DNA of 64,000 nucleotides from the NCBI RefSeq assembly GCF_022664455.2, contig NZ_JAKRKC020000002.1:1364001-1428000 (forward strand), given 5' to 3'. Positions 42,605 to 51,706 of this stretch are shown here, one piece after another. Every line of letters begins with the position of its first letter. Within the stretch, counting starts at the first letter, position 1. The position numbers and the translations under genes are program-made. The stretch is from Actinomadura luzonensis. Its GTDB lineage: Bacteria; Actinomycetota; Actinomycetes; Streptosporangiales; Streptosporangiaceae. The notes beneath the pieces were generated by a model, which did no database searches, was not told the origin of the DNA, and worked only from the letters and a program-made list of their open reading frames with translations.

Positions 42605-43387
42605 GTGGCCCGGATGTTCGCTGAGGTCTCCTGCGCCAGCGCGCCAGGGTCCGCCGGCCGGCCCAACGAGGACCTGGTGATCGCCGGGCCCTCGTGGGCG
42701 GTCGTGCTCGACGGGGCCACGGCGCCGGCCGGGGTGGACAGCGGGTGCGCGCACGACGTCCCGTGGCTGGTGGCGCGGCTCGGCGGGGCGCTCGCCGCGC
42801 GGCTGTCGGCCGGGCCGCGCACGGGCACGCCGCTGACCGGGGTGCTGGAGGAGGCCATCGCCGCCACCATGGGCGCGCACGGCTCCGGCTGCGACCTCGG
42901 CAACCCCGACTCGCCGTCGGCGACCGTGGCCCTGGCCCGGGTGGCGGGCGGGCGGCTGGAGTACCTGGTGCTGGGCGACTCGCCGGTGCTGCTCGCGACG
43001 GCGGGCGGCGGCGTGCGGGTGGTGGCCGACGACCGGCTGGAGCGGCTGCCGGGCGGGCGGCCGTACTCGCTGGAGCTGGTGCGGAGCCTGCGCAACACGC
43101 CTGAGGGGTTCTGGGTGGCCGCCGCCCGGCCCGAGGCCGCCCGCCAGGCCGTCACCGGCAGCGTGCCCCTGCGGGAGCTGCGCGCGGCCGGCCTGTGCAC
43201 CGACGGCGTCACCCGGCTCGTCGACCGGTACGGCTGGAGCTGGGACACCCTCGCCGCCGAGCTGGAGTCCCGGGGCCCGCGGGCGGTCATCGACGAGGTG
43301 CGGGCACTGGAGGCCGGGAGCGGCGTGGTGCGGGGCAAGCTCCACGACGACGCGACCGCCGTGTGGGCGCGGGTGACCGTTCCGTGA
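42605..43387 (+). CDS. PP2C-like phosphatase domain protein
   Basis: 260 residues from GTG 42605 (ATG 42614 possible). PP2C layout: GRPNEDLVIAG (in place of the R-x-x-N-E-D metal motif), AVVLDGAT (Asp-Gly metal site), SPSATVALARVAGGRLEYLVLGDSPVLL (D-G-x-S/T and GDS region), LCTDGVTRLVD (metal Asp) and LHDDATAVWARV (final Asp). Most metal-binding aspartates are present, so it may be active, unlike many degenerate relatives. Cytosolic. It starts 30 bp after the M24 peptidase gene and precedes the STAND regulator; a Ser/Thr dephosphorylation role is inferred. Confidence 0.85.
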   Translation: MARMFAEVSCASAPGSAGRPNEDLVIAGPSWAVVLDGATAPAGVDSGCAHDVPWLVARLGGALAARLSAGPRTGTPLTGVLEEAIAATMGAHGSGCDLGNPDSPSATVALARVAGGRLEYLVLGDSPVLLATAGGGVRVVADDRLERLPGGRPYSLELVRSLRNTPEGFWVAAARPEAARQAVTGSVPLRELRAAGLCTDGVTRLVDRYGWSWDTLAAELESRGPRAVIDEVRALEAGSGVVRGKLHDDATAVWARVTVP

Positions 43388-43472
43388 CCGGAGCGCGACG
43401 TTGCGCACGTATCTGGCCGCGCCGCCGCCGCTCTTCCCTTGCGTACGCGGCCCGCGGCGGAGGGAGTGCGCC

Positions 43473-46400
43473 ATGTTCGTCGGGCGGACGGCGGAGCTCG
43501 CCCTGCTGCGCGCCGAACTGCGCGCGGCGGCCGGCGGCCGGACCAGGACGGCGGTGGTCGAAGGACCCGAAGGCATCGGCAAAACGGCCCTCGTCCGGCA
43601 ACTGACGCAAACCGAGCTCCGGGACCGGGCAGCGGCCGCCGATGAGGAGGCCGGGCCCGGGGACCGGCCGGCGGCGGTCGGCGAAGAAGCTGAGCGGCCG
43701 TTGCGGGTGGGGGCGGTCGGCGTGGTCGGCGCGGTCGGCGGAGAGGCTGAGCGGCCGTTGCGGGCCGGCGCGGCCGGGGCAGTCGGGGCGCTCGGCGCGG
43801 AGGGCGAGGGGCCGGTGCGGGTGGTGGCGGTCGCCGGGGAGGAGAGCGAGCGCGGCCTGTGGCTGGGCGTCGCACGGCAGCTCGCCGACGAGGCGGAACG
43901 GCAGCTCGCCCCGGCGGGCGGGCGCACCACCACCCAGAGCCCGCCCCACCGCCAGCCCGCCCCGGACGGACCCGGCTCTACTGCGGCAGAGCCCGGCGAG
44001 GCTGCTCCGGCAGCAAGGCCCGGCGCCACCACCCTCCCGGCTGGAGCCGCGCGCCCGGTGGCGGGGCCCGGTGCCGTCACGCTCCCGGCTGGAGCCGCGC
44101 CGCCGGTGGCGGAGCCGGACGGGGTCGCTCTCCCGGCCGGGGCCGGGTTCCCCGCGGCGGGACCCCACGCGGCGGGGGAGGCGATCTGCGGGATCATCAC
44201 CGCGGCGCAGAAGACCGGCGGGCCGGTGGTCCTGGTGATCGACGACGCGCAGTGGGCAGACCTGCCGTCCCTGCACACCCTCGCGTACGTGCTGCGCCGC
44301 CTCCGCACCGCGCGGGTGCTCGTCCTCGTGCTCTGCCGCGACCTGGCCGGCCCGTGGCTGCCCGACGGCCTGCGCCGCCTCCTGACCGCCGACGGCGCCC
44401 TCCACCTGCCCCTCGGCGGTCTCACCGCCGCCGACCTGGCCGAACTAGCCGCCGCCCGTTCTGCGCCCGACACGGACACAGGGCAGCCCCGTCCCTTCGG
44501 CCCCGCCCCGGGGCGGCCGGACCCCGAGGATCCCGCGCCGAGCCGGCCGTACGCGGACGTGCTGAGCGAGGAGGCCGCCGAACGCCTGCGCGACCACACC
44601 CTCGGCAACCCCCTGCACGCCGGCGCCCTGCTGGACGCCGTCCCGCCGCCCGTCCTGCGGGACCTCGGCGCGCGCCTGCCCGCCCCCGCCACCTACGCCC
44701 GCCCCTTCGCCCGCCGCCTGGCCGGCCTCGCCCCCGGCGCCAGGCGGCTCGTCACGGCCTGCGCGGTCCTCGGCGACGCCTGCCCGCTGCACACGGCCGC
44801 CGCCGTCGCGGGCGGGCTGCCCGACCCACTGAACGACCTGGAGGAGGCCGTCACCGCCGGGCTCCTGCGGGAGCTGCCCGGCCACCTCGTCGCCTTCCCC
44901 GACCCGCTCGCCCGCGCCGCCGCCTACGACGGCCTCGGCGCCGGCACCCGGGCGCGGCTGCACCTGGCCGCCGCCGCGGCGGCCGGCGACACCGGCACGG
45001 CCCTGCGGCACCGGGCCGCCGCGTCCGCCGGGCCGGACGACGACCTGGCGGACGAGCTGGCCGGGTACGCGGCCAAGATCGCCCAGCACGGCCAGTGGCG
45101 GGAGGCCGCCGCCCACCTGGAGCTGGCCGCCGGCCTCACCGACCCGGCGCTCGCCCCCGCCCGCCGGGACGCGCTGCGCACCGCCGCCGTCGAGCACGTC
45201 CTGCTGAGCGGCGACGCCCGCCACGCGGCCCGGCTCGCCGCCCTCCTGCGCGACGCCGCTGGGCGTGACGCCCTCATGGGCGACGCCGCCGGGCGGGGCG
45301 GGGCCGACGCCGTTGCGGCGCGCTCGTACGTGCTGGGCCGGCTCGCCCTCGTCACCGCCCGCTTCGACGAGGCGGCGGACCTGCTGGACGCGGCCTGGCA
45401 CCACCGCGAGCCCGGCCTCGCCGCCGACGTCGCCGAGCAGCTGGCCTGGCTCCACCTCCTCACCGGCGACCCGGCCGGTGCCGCCCGCTGGGCCCGCCGG
45501 GCGCTCGACGAGCCCATCCAGAGCGCGATCGCCCGGCCGCGCGACGTCCTGGCCCTGGTGTCACCCGCGAGCGCCGACCCGGAGGAGGGCGGCCTGGCGG
45601 CGGCGGTGGCGTGGCTCGGGAGGGGCGAGCCCGAGCGGGCGTGCGACGTCCTGCGGCACGTGGTGACCGAGGCGGGCGGGCCGGGCTGACCCACCACCGG
45701 CTGACGGCCACCGGGCTGCTCGCCGCCGCCGAGCACGGCGCCGCCGACCGCGAGACCCGCGCGGCCGCGCGGCGCGCCCTGGCCGAGGCGGCGGCGCTCG
45801 GGCAACGCTGGCTCCTGCCCACCCTGGAGGCCGTCCGCGTGGCCCCGCTCGCCGCCCAGGGACACCACGACCGCGCCCTCGCCCACGCCCGCGCCGCCAT
45901 GAGCGCGGCCCGCCATCTGCGGCACGCCCTCGGCGAGGTCCAGGCGGCGCAGGCCCTGGCGCTGCTCGGCGCCGAGGACGCGCCGCCGGGCGACGGCACC
46001 GCCGTCCCCTTCGTGCCCGACGCGCGCCCGCGCCGCGTCGAGGCGCTGATCGCCGCCGGGCGCCTGACCGAGGCGGCGCACGTCCTGGCCGCTATGGACG
46101 ACGGGCAGGGCCGCCGCGCGGGACGTGCCGAGCGGCTCAGGCTCGAAGGGGTGCTGCTGGCGGCCAGGAACGTTCCAAAGGAGGCGGAGCAGAGCCTCCT
46201 GCGGGCTCTCGGGCTGGTGGAGGGCGGGGCGCGTCCGCTGGAGGAGGCGCGGGTGCTGCTGGACCTGGGGCGGCTGCTGCGGCGGACCGGACGCCGGCGG
46301 GCGGCTGCCGGGCGCCTCGCCGCCGCGCGCGTCGTCTTCGCCCGGCTGGGGGCGCGTCCGCTGGCCGAACGCTGCGACCGCGAGCTCGCGGCGTGCGGGC

Positions 46401-46624
46401 TGGAGCCGCAGGCGACGGCCCGCCTCGGGCTCACCCCGCAGGAGCTCAGCACCGCGACCCTGGTGGCCCACGGCCTGACCAACCGGCAGATCGCCACCGA
46501 GCTGCTGATCAGCGTCAAGACCGTCGAGTACCACATCGGCAAGATCTACACCAAGCTCGGCATCGGCTCGCGGGCCGCCCTCGCCGCCAGGGTCACCGCG
46601 GAGGGAGGAGAGGCGGCGCGGTGA
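43473..46624 (+). pseudogene. LuxR-type STAND (MalT-like) regulator, split by a frameshift
   Basis: Two reading frames make one protein. The first (43473-45689; ATG after GGAGG) gives 738 residues with Walker A in VVEGPEGIGKTALVRQL, Walker B in VVLVIDDAQWAD and helical repeats, ending VVTEAGGPG-stop. The second continues without a gap from about 45685 in the -1 frame (LTHHRLTATGLLAAAEHG) to 46624 with more helical repeats and a C-terminal LuxR helix-turn-helix (LTPQELSTATLVAHGLTNRQIATELLISVKTVEYHI). The junction is GGGCGGGCCGGGCTGA; restoring one base joins the frames to about 1050 residues, the usual size. As read, the ATPase lacks its DNA-binding domain. Sequencing error, real loss or programmed shifting are all possible. 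Confidence 0.85.
43685..43820 (+). repeat. 57-bp in-frame repeat in the STAND regulator
   Basis: GCTGAGCGGCCGTTGCGGG occurs at 43689 and 43746, 57 bp apart, and a third decayed copy follows, encoding EEAERPLR, GEAERPLR and AEGEGPVR units. These lie between Walker A and Walker B, where the NTPase fold normally tolerates little insertion. A second repeat set (TLPAGAA-type, 15 residues) follows near 44025-44150. Confidence 0.8.
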
Positions 46625-46793
46625 GGGCGGCGTGTTCCGTCGTGACCGAATCGCGGTGGAGGAGGTGGAGGTCCTTGCGCGCAATCCGGGTGCCCGATGC
46701 GGCAATCGCGGGGCCGTTATCCGCCGCCCGCCCTCCAGGGGACACGGACGGAGGCATCGCCCATGCCCAGCGAGCCCATCGAGCGGCCCTAGG

Positions 46794-47660
46794 ATGCCAT
46801 ACGGCGAGCTGGACGAGGCGTTCGAGCTCGGCAGGACGTGCGCGCTGGCCGCCGAGTGCGGCAGGGACCTGCGCGGCTGCGCCCAGATGTACCGGCCGCT
46901 GTTCCCGCCGGCCGCCTTCGGCGCGGGGCGGTACGACGCCCTGACCCTCGCCACCGCCTTCAGCGCCCCCTGGGCCACGGCCGACCGGCTGAAGGTCGCC
47001 AACCGGGCCGCCCTGTGGGTGCTGGCCGTGGACCGGCTGGTGGACCACACCGCCAACACCCGCGAGCAGGTCGACCGCCTGACCCGCGAGTGCCTGTCGG
47101 TCGCCGACGGCGCGGTGCCGCGCACGGCCGCCGCCCGCTTCCTCGCCGACCTGCGCGACGAGCTGGCCACCGTCAAGGAGTTCGGCGAGCTGCGGTGGCT
47201 CTGGCGCGACCAGCTAGCGCGGACGTCGCACGGCATGGCCCGCAACTGGGTGTGGCGCGACACGGGGGCCTCGCCGCCGCTGGGCGGCTACCTCGGCAAC
47301 GCCGACAGCCGCGGCTCGTGCTTCGTGGACCTGTCCCACTGGATCTACGCCTCCGACGACTGGGCCAGGGCGCACCTGGAGGAGCTGCGCGGGGTCAGCC
47401 GCCACGTTCAGCGCTACCTGCACCTGCTCGGCGACGTGGTGTCGTACCGGAAGGACATGAGCTGGGGCGACCTCAACGTCCTGGCGCTCGGCGTCAGCCG
47501 CGCCGAGGTGACGGAGGCGATGGCGCGGCTGGCCGGCGAGGCGCTCGCGCTGCTGGAGCCGCTGCGGGAGCACAGCCCCCGCACCGCCGTCCACCTGCGG
47601 CGGCGGCTCGGCTTCCAGGCCGGTTTCCACGGCTTTTCGGACTACGGACGCAGCGCGTAA
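46794..47660 (+). CDS. Class I terpene synthase-like protein
   Basis: 288 residues from ATG 46794 (weak ribosome site; an upstream extension to 46632 is possible). Terpene-synthase landmarks: an aspartate-rich motif in WVLAVDRLVDHTAN at about 80 (first Asp of DDxxD is Val), a basic/pyrophosphate-sensing region around RWLWRDQLARTSHGMARNW, YLGNADSRGSCFVDLSHW, and an NSE-like triad in LLGDVVSYRKDMSWGDLNVL (Gly for Asn, then Asp, Ser and Asp for Glu), followed by FSDYGRSA at the C-terminus. Both metal motifs are therefore atypical. By family it would cyclise a prenyl diphosphate; activity and product are open. Next to an orphan CvnD gene and the broken STAND regulator. Confidence 0.72.
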   Translation: MPYGELDEAFELGRTCALAAECGRDLRGCAQMYRPLFPPAAFGAGRYDALTLATAFSAPWATADRLKVANRAALWVLAVDRLVDHTANTREQVDRLTRECLSVADGAVPRTAAARFLADLRDELATVKEFGELRWLWRDQLARTSHGMARNWVWRDTGASPPLGGYLGNADSRGSCFVDLSHWIYASDDWARAHLEELRGVSRHVQRYLHLLGDVVSYRKDMSWGDLNVLALGVSRAEVTEAMARLAGEALALLEPLREHSPRTAVHLRRRLGFQAGFHGFSDYGRSA

Positions 47661-47774
47661 AGGTCCTGTCGGATCGCCTGACACCCTTCCTTGACTGGAC
47701 AGGCGTCAGCGCGGCGAATAATGGGGCCGTGCGCTACAAACCGTGACATTTGGTTTCTTGTAAAAACTTGCGGC

Positions 47775-47803
47775 TTGAGTGGAAAATGTGGCGTTGCTAG
47801 GGT
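47775..47803 (+). promoter_or_regulatory. Sigma-70-type promoter upstream of the CvnD gene
   Basis: TTGAGT, 17-bp spacer, TAGGGT, predicted start near 47810, giving a leader of about 105 nt before ATG 47917. The 47661-47916 gap is otherwise gene-free and relatively AT-rich. Confidence 0.65.
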
Positions 47804-47916
47804 GTCTCGATGCCAGGCATGTGGATCGGCCTTCTCAACACACCTTGACAGGTACCACTGACCACGGCACCTCAGGGCGGGCCGCGCATGCGCGGGAGAT
47901 GTACGGGCGGTGCTGG

Positions 47917-48510
47917 ATGGAATTCGGTCGCTCTGACCATTGGCGACTGCCGACAGCGATCAAGATCTTGATCGCCGGGGGATTCGGCGCGGGCAAGACC
48001 ACCATGGTGGGCGCCGTCTCCGAGACCCGGCCACTGCGCACCGAGGAGGCGCTGACCCAGGTCGGCACCGACGTGGACGATCTGTCCGGTGTCGAGCGCA
48101 AGCTCACCACCACGGTCGCCATGGACTTCGGCCGCATCACGATCCGCAACGACTACATGCTGTACCTGTTCGGCACCCCCGGCCAGGAACGCTTCTTCTT
48201 CGTCTGGGACGAGCTGGCCATGGGCGCGCTCGGCGCGGTCGTCCTGGCCGACACCCGCCGCCTGGACGACTGCTTCCCCTCCGTCGACTACTTCGAGAAG
48301 CGCGGCCAGCCGTTCGTCGTGGCGCTCAACTGCTTCGAGGGCACCCAGCACTTCACCGTCGGCGAGGTGCGCGACGCGATCGGCCTGGAGCCCGACATCC
48401 CCATCGTGCGCTGCGACGCACGCCGCCGCGACTCCGGCAGGGAGGTCCTCATCACGCTCGTGGAGCACGCGATGCGCCGGGGCGTCTCCCCGGTCGGGAC
48501 CATGTCGTGA
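47917..48510 (+). CDS. CvnD-type small GTPase (orphan conservon GTPase)
   Basis: 197 residues from ATG 47917 (MEFGRSDHWRLP), the usual CvnD start; a longer ATG 47899 is possible. G1/P-loop GGFGAGKTTMVGAVSE, a G2-region Thr in KLTTTVAMDFGRI, G3 in YLFGTPGQERFFFVWDEL, and an NCFEG segment (308 bp region) where Ras proteins have NKxD, as in CvnD proteins generally. In conservons cvnA (kinase-like), cvnB (roadblock) and cvnC (DUF742) precede cvnD; none is here, so it stands alone. It probably relays a signal by nucleotide switching, partner unknown. Confidence 0.9.
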   Translation: MEFGRSDHWRLPTAIKILIAGGFGAGKTTMVGAVSETRPLRTEEALTQVGTDVDDLSGVERKLTTTVAMDFGRITIRNDYMLYLFGTPGQERFFFVWDELAMGALGAVVLADTRRLDDCFPSVDYFEKRGQPFVVALNCFEGTQHFTVGEVRDAIGLEPDIPIVRCDARRRDSGREVLITLVEHAMRRGVSPVGTMS

Positions 48511-48534
48511 CCATGACCGGCTACCTTTGATCCG

Positions 48535-49008
48535 ATGGAGGAGATCGACCGCCGGATCATCACGCTGCTGGCCCGCGACGGCCGCATGAGCTTCACCGAC
48601 CTGGCCAGGGAGACCGGGCTCTCGGTCTCGGCCGTGCATCAGCGGGTGCGCCGCCTGGAGAAGCGCGGCGTCGTGCGCGGCTACGCCGCGATCGTCGACC
48701 ACGACGCGATCGGGCTGCCGCTGACCGCCTTCGTGTCGATCAAGCCGATCGACCCCGCCGCGCCCGACGACGCCCCCGACCGGCTCGCCCACCTGAGCGC
48801 CATCGAGGCGTGCCACAGCGTGGCGGGCGACGAGAGCTACATCCTCAAGGTGCGGGTGGCCTCGCCGGTGGCTCTGGAGGACCTGCTGCAGCAGATCCGG
48901 GCCGCGGCGCACGTCTCGACGCGGACGACCGTGGTGCTGAGCACGCCGTACGAGCACCGGCCGCCGGAGGTCGCCCCCGACCCCGACCCGGCCCCCGACA
49001 CCCCCTGA
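48535..49008 (+). CDS. Lrp/AsnC-family transcriptional regulator
   Basis: 157 residues. Helix-turn-helix MEEIDRRIITLLARDGRMSFTDLARETGLSVSAVHQRVRRLEKRGVVRGYAAIVDHDAIGLPLTAFV followed by a RAM ligand-binding domain (VAGDESYILKVRVASPVALEDLLQQI). Typical feast/famine regulator that binds an amino acid and controls its metabolism. TACCTT (48521-48526) ends 8 nt before the ATG, suggesting a leaderless message of its own even though it follows the CvnD gene by 24 bp. The Pro/Asp-rich tail after the RAM domain is not typical. Confidence 0.92.
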   Translation: MEEIDRRIITLLARDGRMSFTDLARETGLSVSAVHQRVRRLEKRGVVRGYAAIVDHDAIGLPLTAFVSIKPIDPAAPDDAPDRLAHLSAIEACHSVAGDESYILKVRVASPVALEDLLQQIRAAAHVSTRTTVVLSTPYEHRPPEVAPDPDPAPDTP

Positions 49009-49187
49009 CGGGCCAGGCCCGCCGGCCCGCCTGAGCCCCTTCAAGGCCCGCTCGAGCCCCTTCGAGGGGAGCGCGCGGGGTCCGCCTGACGCCTTCGACG
49101 GGAGCGCGCCGGAACGGTTCTTACGGAGTGCGGACGGATCGGCCGCCCGCCGCCCCGGCGCCGCGTCCGGGTGCGACGCTGCACCTC

Positions 49188-50582
49188 ATGACGCCCGCCG
49201 ACCCGGCCCGGCCCGCCGCCGAGGCCGCACCCGCCGCATCCCCGCCCGCCGACGCCCGCCCGGGGCCGCCGTCCCGGGCGGGGCGGTTGCGGGTGGTGGC
49301 CGCGGCCGCGCCGGTGGCCGGTCTGGTGGTGGTGATGGCCGTCGTGTTCCGCGCCGCCCCCGCTGCCCTTCCCTGGTGGTACGCGCTGGCGTGGGGGCTG
49401 TTCGCGGCGGCCGTGCGGGCCCTGGGCCGCGTGCCCGCCCCGGCCGCCGGGCGGCTGGTGGCGGCGGGCGGTCTGGCGGTGATCGCCACCGGCCTTCTCG
49501 CCCCGCCCGCCACCAGCACCGACTCCTTCCGCTACGCCTGGGACGGCCGCGTCCAGTCCGCCGGCCTCTCCCCGTACGACCGCGCCCCCGCCGACCCCGC
49601 GCTCGCCCGCCTGCGCGACCCCTGGCTCTTCCCCGGCTGCGCCGAGGGCCGCCTCTACCCCTTGCCGGACGGCGGCTGCACCCGCATCAACCGGCCCACC
49701 GTCCACACCGTCTACCCGCCGCTCGCCGAGGCGTACTTCCTCCTGGTGGACCGGCTCTCGCCCGCCGGGGCGCGGCACAAGCCGCTGCAGGTGGGCGGCG
49801 CGCTGCTGGCCGCCGCCACCGCGGCGGCCCTGCTGGCCGTCCTGCGGCGGCGCGGCGACGTGCGCGGGGCGGCGCTGTGGGCGTGGTGCCCGGCCGTCCC
49901 GATGGAGGCGGTGAACAACGCGCACGTGGACGTGCTCGCCGTCGCCGCCGTCGTGGTCGCGCTCGGCCTCCGGGCCGGGAGCCGGTGGCGGGCGGCGGGG
50001 CTGGGGGCACTGCTCGGGGCGGCGGTGGCGGTGAAACTCATCCCGGCCCTGGTCGGGCCCGCCGTCCTCGGAGGAAACGGGCGCGGGCGCGCGGGGTGGG
50101 TGATGGCGGGGGCAGGGACGGCCGTGGTTCTCGCCTACCTGCCCTACGTGCTCGGCTCCCGCGCGTCCGTCCTCGGCTACCTGTCCGGCTACCTGGCCGA
50201 GGAGGGCTACGACGAGGCCGCGAACGGCGGGCGCTACGCCCTGCTCCGCCTCCTCCTGCCCGACGCCTGGGCGCCGCCCGCCGCCCTGGCGGTCCTCGCC
50301 GCCGTGCTCGTGCACGTCCTCCTGCGCGGCGACCCGGCCCGCCCGTGGCGCGGCGCGCTCCTGGCGGCCGGCACGGCCTTCCTCGTCCTGACCCCCGGCT
50401 ACCCCTGGTACGCCCTCCTGGTCGCGGGCCTGGCGGCGCTCGACGGGCGACGGGAATGGCTCGGCGTGCCCCTCGCGGGCGCGGCCGCGTACCTGACGCC
50501 CTTCGGCGCGCCCGCCTACGCGGCCGCCGCGGCGGGGGTGCTCGCCGCCGCAGTCGTACGACGACTTACCATGTCGTCATGA
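49188..50582 (+). CDS. GT87/DUF2029-like membrane glycosyltransferase
   Basis: 464 residues from ATG 49188; GTG 49128 would add 20 residues. About 10 membrane spans. After the first spans comes an extracytoplasmic loop with the acidic motif STDSFRYAWDGRVQSAGLSPYDRAPADP and the VYPPLAEAYF segment, typical of polyprenyl-phosphate-mannose-dependent mannosyltransferases of the GT-C fold; AVNNAHVDVLAVAAVVV and LVLTPGYPWY occur in the same group. It would add a sugar to a cell-envelope glycan or protein from a lipid-linked donor; substrate is unknown. Its last codons contain the operator-like sequence before the next gene. Confidence 0.85.
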   Translation: MTPADPARPAAEAAPAASPPADARPGPPSRAGRLRVVAAAAPVAGLVVVMAVVFRAAPAALPWWYALAWGLFAAAVRALGRVPAPAAGRLVAAGGLAVIATGLLAPPATSTDSFRYAWDGRVQSAGLSPYDRAPADPALARLRDPWLFPGCAEGRLYPLPDGGCTRINRPTVHTVYPPLAEAYFLLVDRLSPAGARHKPLQVGGALLAAATAAALLAVLRRRGDVRGAALWAWCPAVPMEAVNNAHVDVLAVAAVVVALGLRAGSRWRAAGLGALLGAAVAVKLIPALVGPAVLGGNGRGRAGWVMAGAGTAVVLAYLPYVLGSRASVLGYLSGYLAEEGYDEAANGGRYALLRLLLPDAWAPPAALAVLAAVLVHVLLRGDPARPWRGALLAAGTAFLVLTPGYPWYALLVAGLAALDGRREWLGVPLAGAAAYLTPFGAPAYAAAAAGVLAAAVVRRLTMSS

Positions 50583-50586
50583 TGAC
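50560..50586. promoter_or_regulatory. Inverted repeats over the dehydratase start (GntR-type operator)
   Basis: GACGAC, 7-nt spacer, GTCGTC (50560-50578), overlapped by the perfect GTCAT-G-ATGAC palindrome (50576-50586), with GTCGTACGAC just upstream at 50553. They cover the start codon of the dehydratase whose operon includes a GntR regulator. Autoregulation is inferred. Confidence 0.45.
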
Positions 50587-51706
50587 TTCAGCGGACCGCG
50601 TCGCCCGCGTCCGGCTCTCGTCCGTCTGCCTCCCTCTCGGCACCCCCGTCAGCGACGCGAAGGTGCTGACCGGCCGCCAGCGCCCGATGACCGAGATCGC
50701 GTTCCTGTTCGCCGAGATCGAGAGCGAGCAGGGCCACGAGGGCGTCGGCTTCGCCTACTCCAAGCGCGCGGGCGGCCCCGGCCAGTACGCCCACGCCAAG
50801 GAGATCGCGGGCGAGCTGATCGGCGAGGACCCCAGCGACATCCCGCGCATCTGGGACAAGCTGTGCTGGGCGGGCGCGTCCGTCGGCCGCAGCGGCCTGG
50901 CCGTGCAGGCCATCGCCGCCTTCGACGTCGCCCTGTGGGACCTGAAGGCCAAGCGCGCCGGCCTGCCCCTGGCCAAGCTGCTCGGCGCCCACCGCGACTC
51001 CGTGCGCTGCTACAACACCTCGGGCGGCTTCCTGCACGCCCCGATCGAGCAGGTGCTGGAGAACGCCACCGCGGCGCTGGAGCGCGGCATCGGCGGCGTC
51101 AAGATCAAGGTCGGGCAGCCGGACACCCGCGCCGACCTGGCCCGGGTGCGGGCCGTGCGCGAGCACCTGGGCGACCACGTCCCCCTGATGGTGGACGCCA
51201 ACCAGCAGTGGGACCGCCCGGCCGCCGCCCGCATGGGCCGCGCGCTGGAGGAGTTCGGCCTGGTCTGGATCGAGGAGCCGCTGGACGCCTACGACCACGC
51301 CGGGCACGCCGCCCTGGCCGCCGCGCTCGACACCCCGATCGCCACCGGCGAGATGCTGACCAGCGTCGCCGAGCACGCCGAGCTCATCAGGGCCGGCGGC
51401 GCGGACGTCGTCCAGCCCGACGCGCCCCGCATCGGCGGCATCACCCCGTTCCTGCGGCTGGCCGCCCTGGCCGGGCACGAACGCCTCCAGCTCGCCCCCC
51501 ACTTCGCCATGGAGATCCACCTCCACCTGGCGGCCGCGTACCCGCTGGAGCCCTGGGTGGAGCACTTCGAGTGGCTGGAGCCGCTGTTCGAGGAGCGGCT
51601 GGAGATCCGCGACGGCCGCATGCTGCTGCCCGACCGGCCCGGGATCGGCGTCACGCTGAGCGAGCAGGCCGCCCGGTGGACCACCGCACGCCACGAGGTC
51701 TCGTGA
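50582..51706 (+). CDS. Galactarate/L-talarate dehydratase-like enolase-superfamily enzyme
   Basis: 374 residues (ATG 50582; ATG 50579 adds one). Mandelate racemase subgroup: catalytic Lys in GVKIKVG, metal ligands Asp in MVDANQQW, Glu in WIEEPLDAYDHAGH and Glu in TGEMLTS, and the catalytic His in LAPHFAMEIHLH. The run from VDANQQWDRP to LSEQAARW closely follows bacterial L-talarate/galactarate dehydratase, including VQPDAPRIGGITPFL. It would dehydrate an acid sugar (aldarate). The stop overlaps the GntR start (GTGA), so both form one operon that probably responds to the sugar acid. Confidence 0.9.
   Translation: MTSADRVARVRLSSVCLPLGTPVSDAKVLTGRQRPMTEIAFLFAEIESEQGHEGVGFAYSKRAGGPGQYAHAKEIAGELIGEDPSDIPRIWDKLCWAGASVGRSGLAVQAIAAFDVALWDLKAKRAGLPLAKLLGAHRDSVRCYNTSGGFLHAPIEQVLENATAALERGIGGVKIKVGQPDTRADLARVRAVREHLGDHVPLMVDANQQWDRPAAARMGRALEEFGLVWIEEPLDAYDHAGHAALAAALDTPIATGEMLTSVAEHAELIRAGGADVVQPDAPRIGGITPFLRLAALAGHERLQLAPHFAMEIHLHLAAAYPLEPWVEHFEWLEPLFEERLEIRDGRMLLPDRPGIGVTLSEQAARWTTARHEVS

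Noticed and set aside
45611..46624. Independent LuxR gene starting at 45611
   Set aside because: Its first 25 residues are a shadow of the upstream ATPase frame; true homology begins at the junction, so it is the second half of the same gene.
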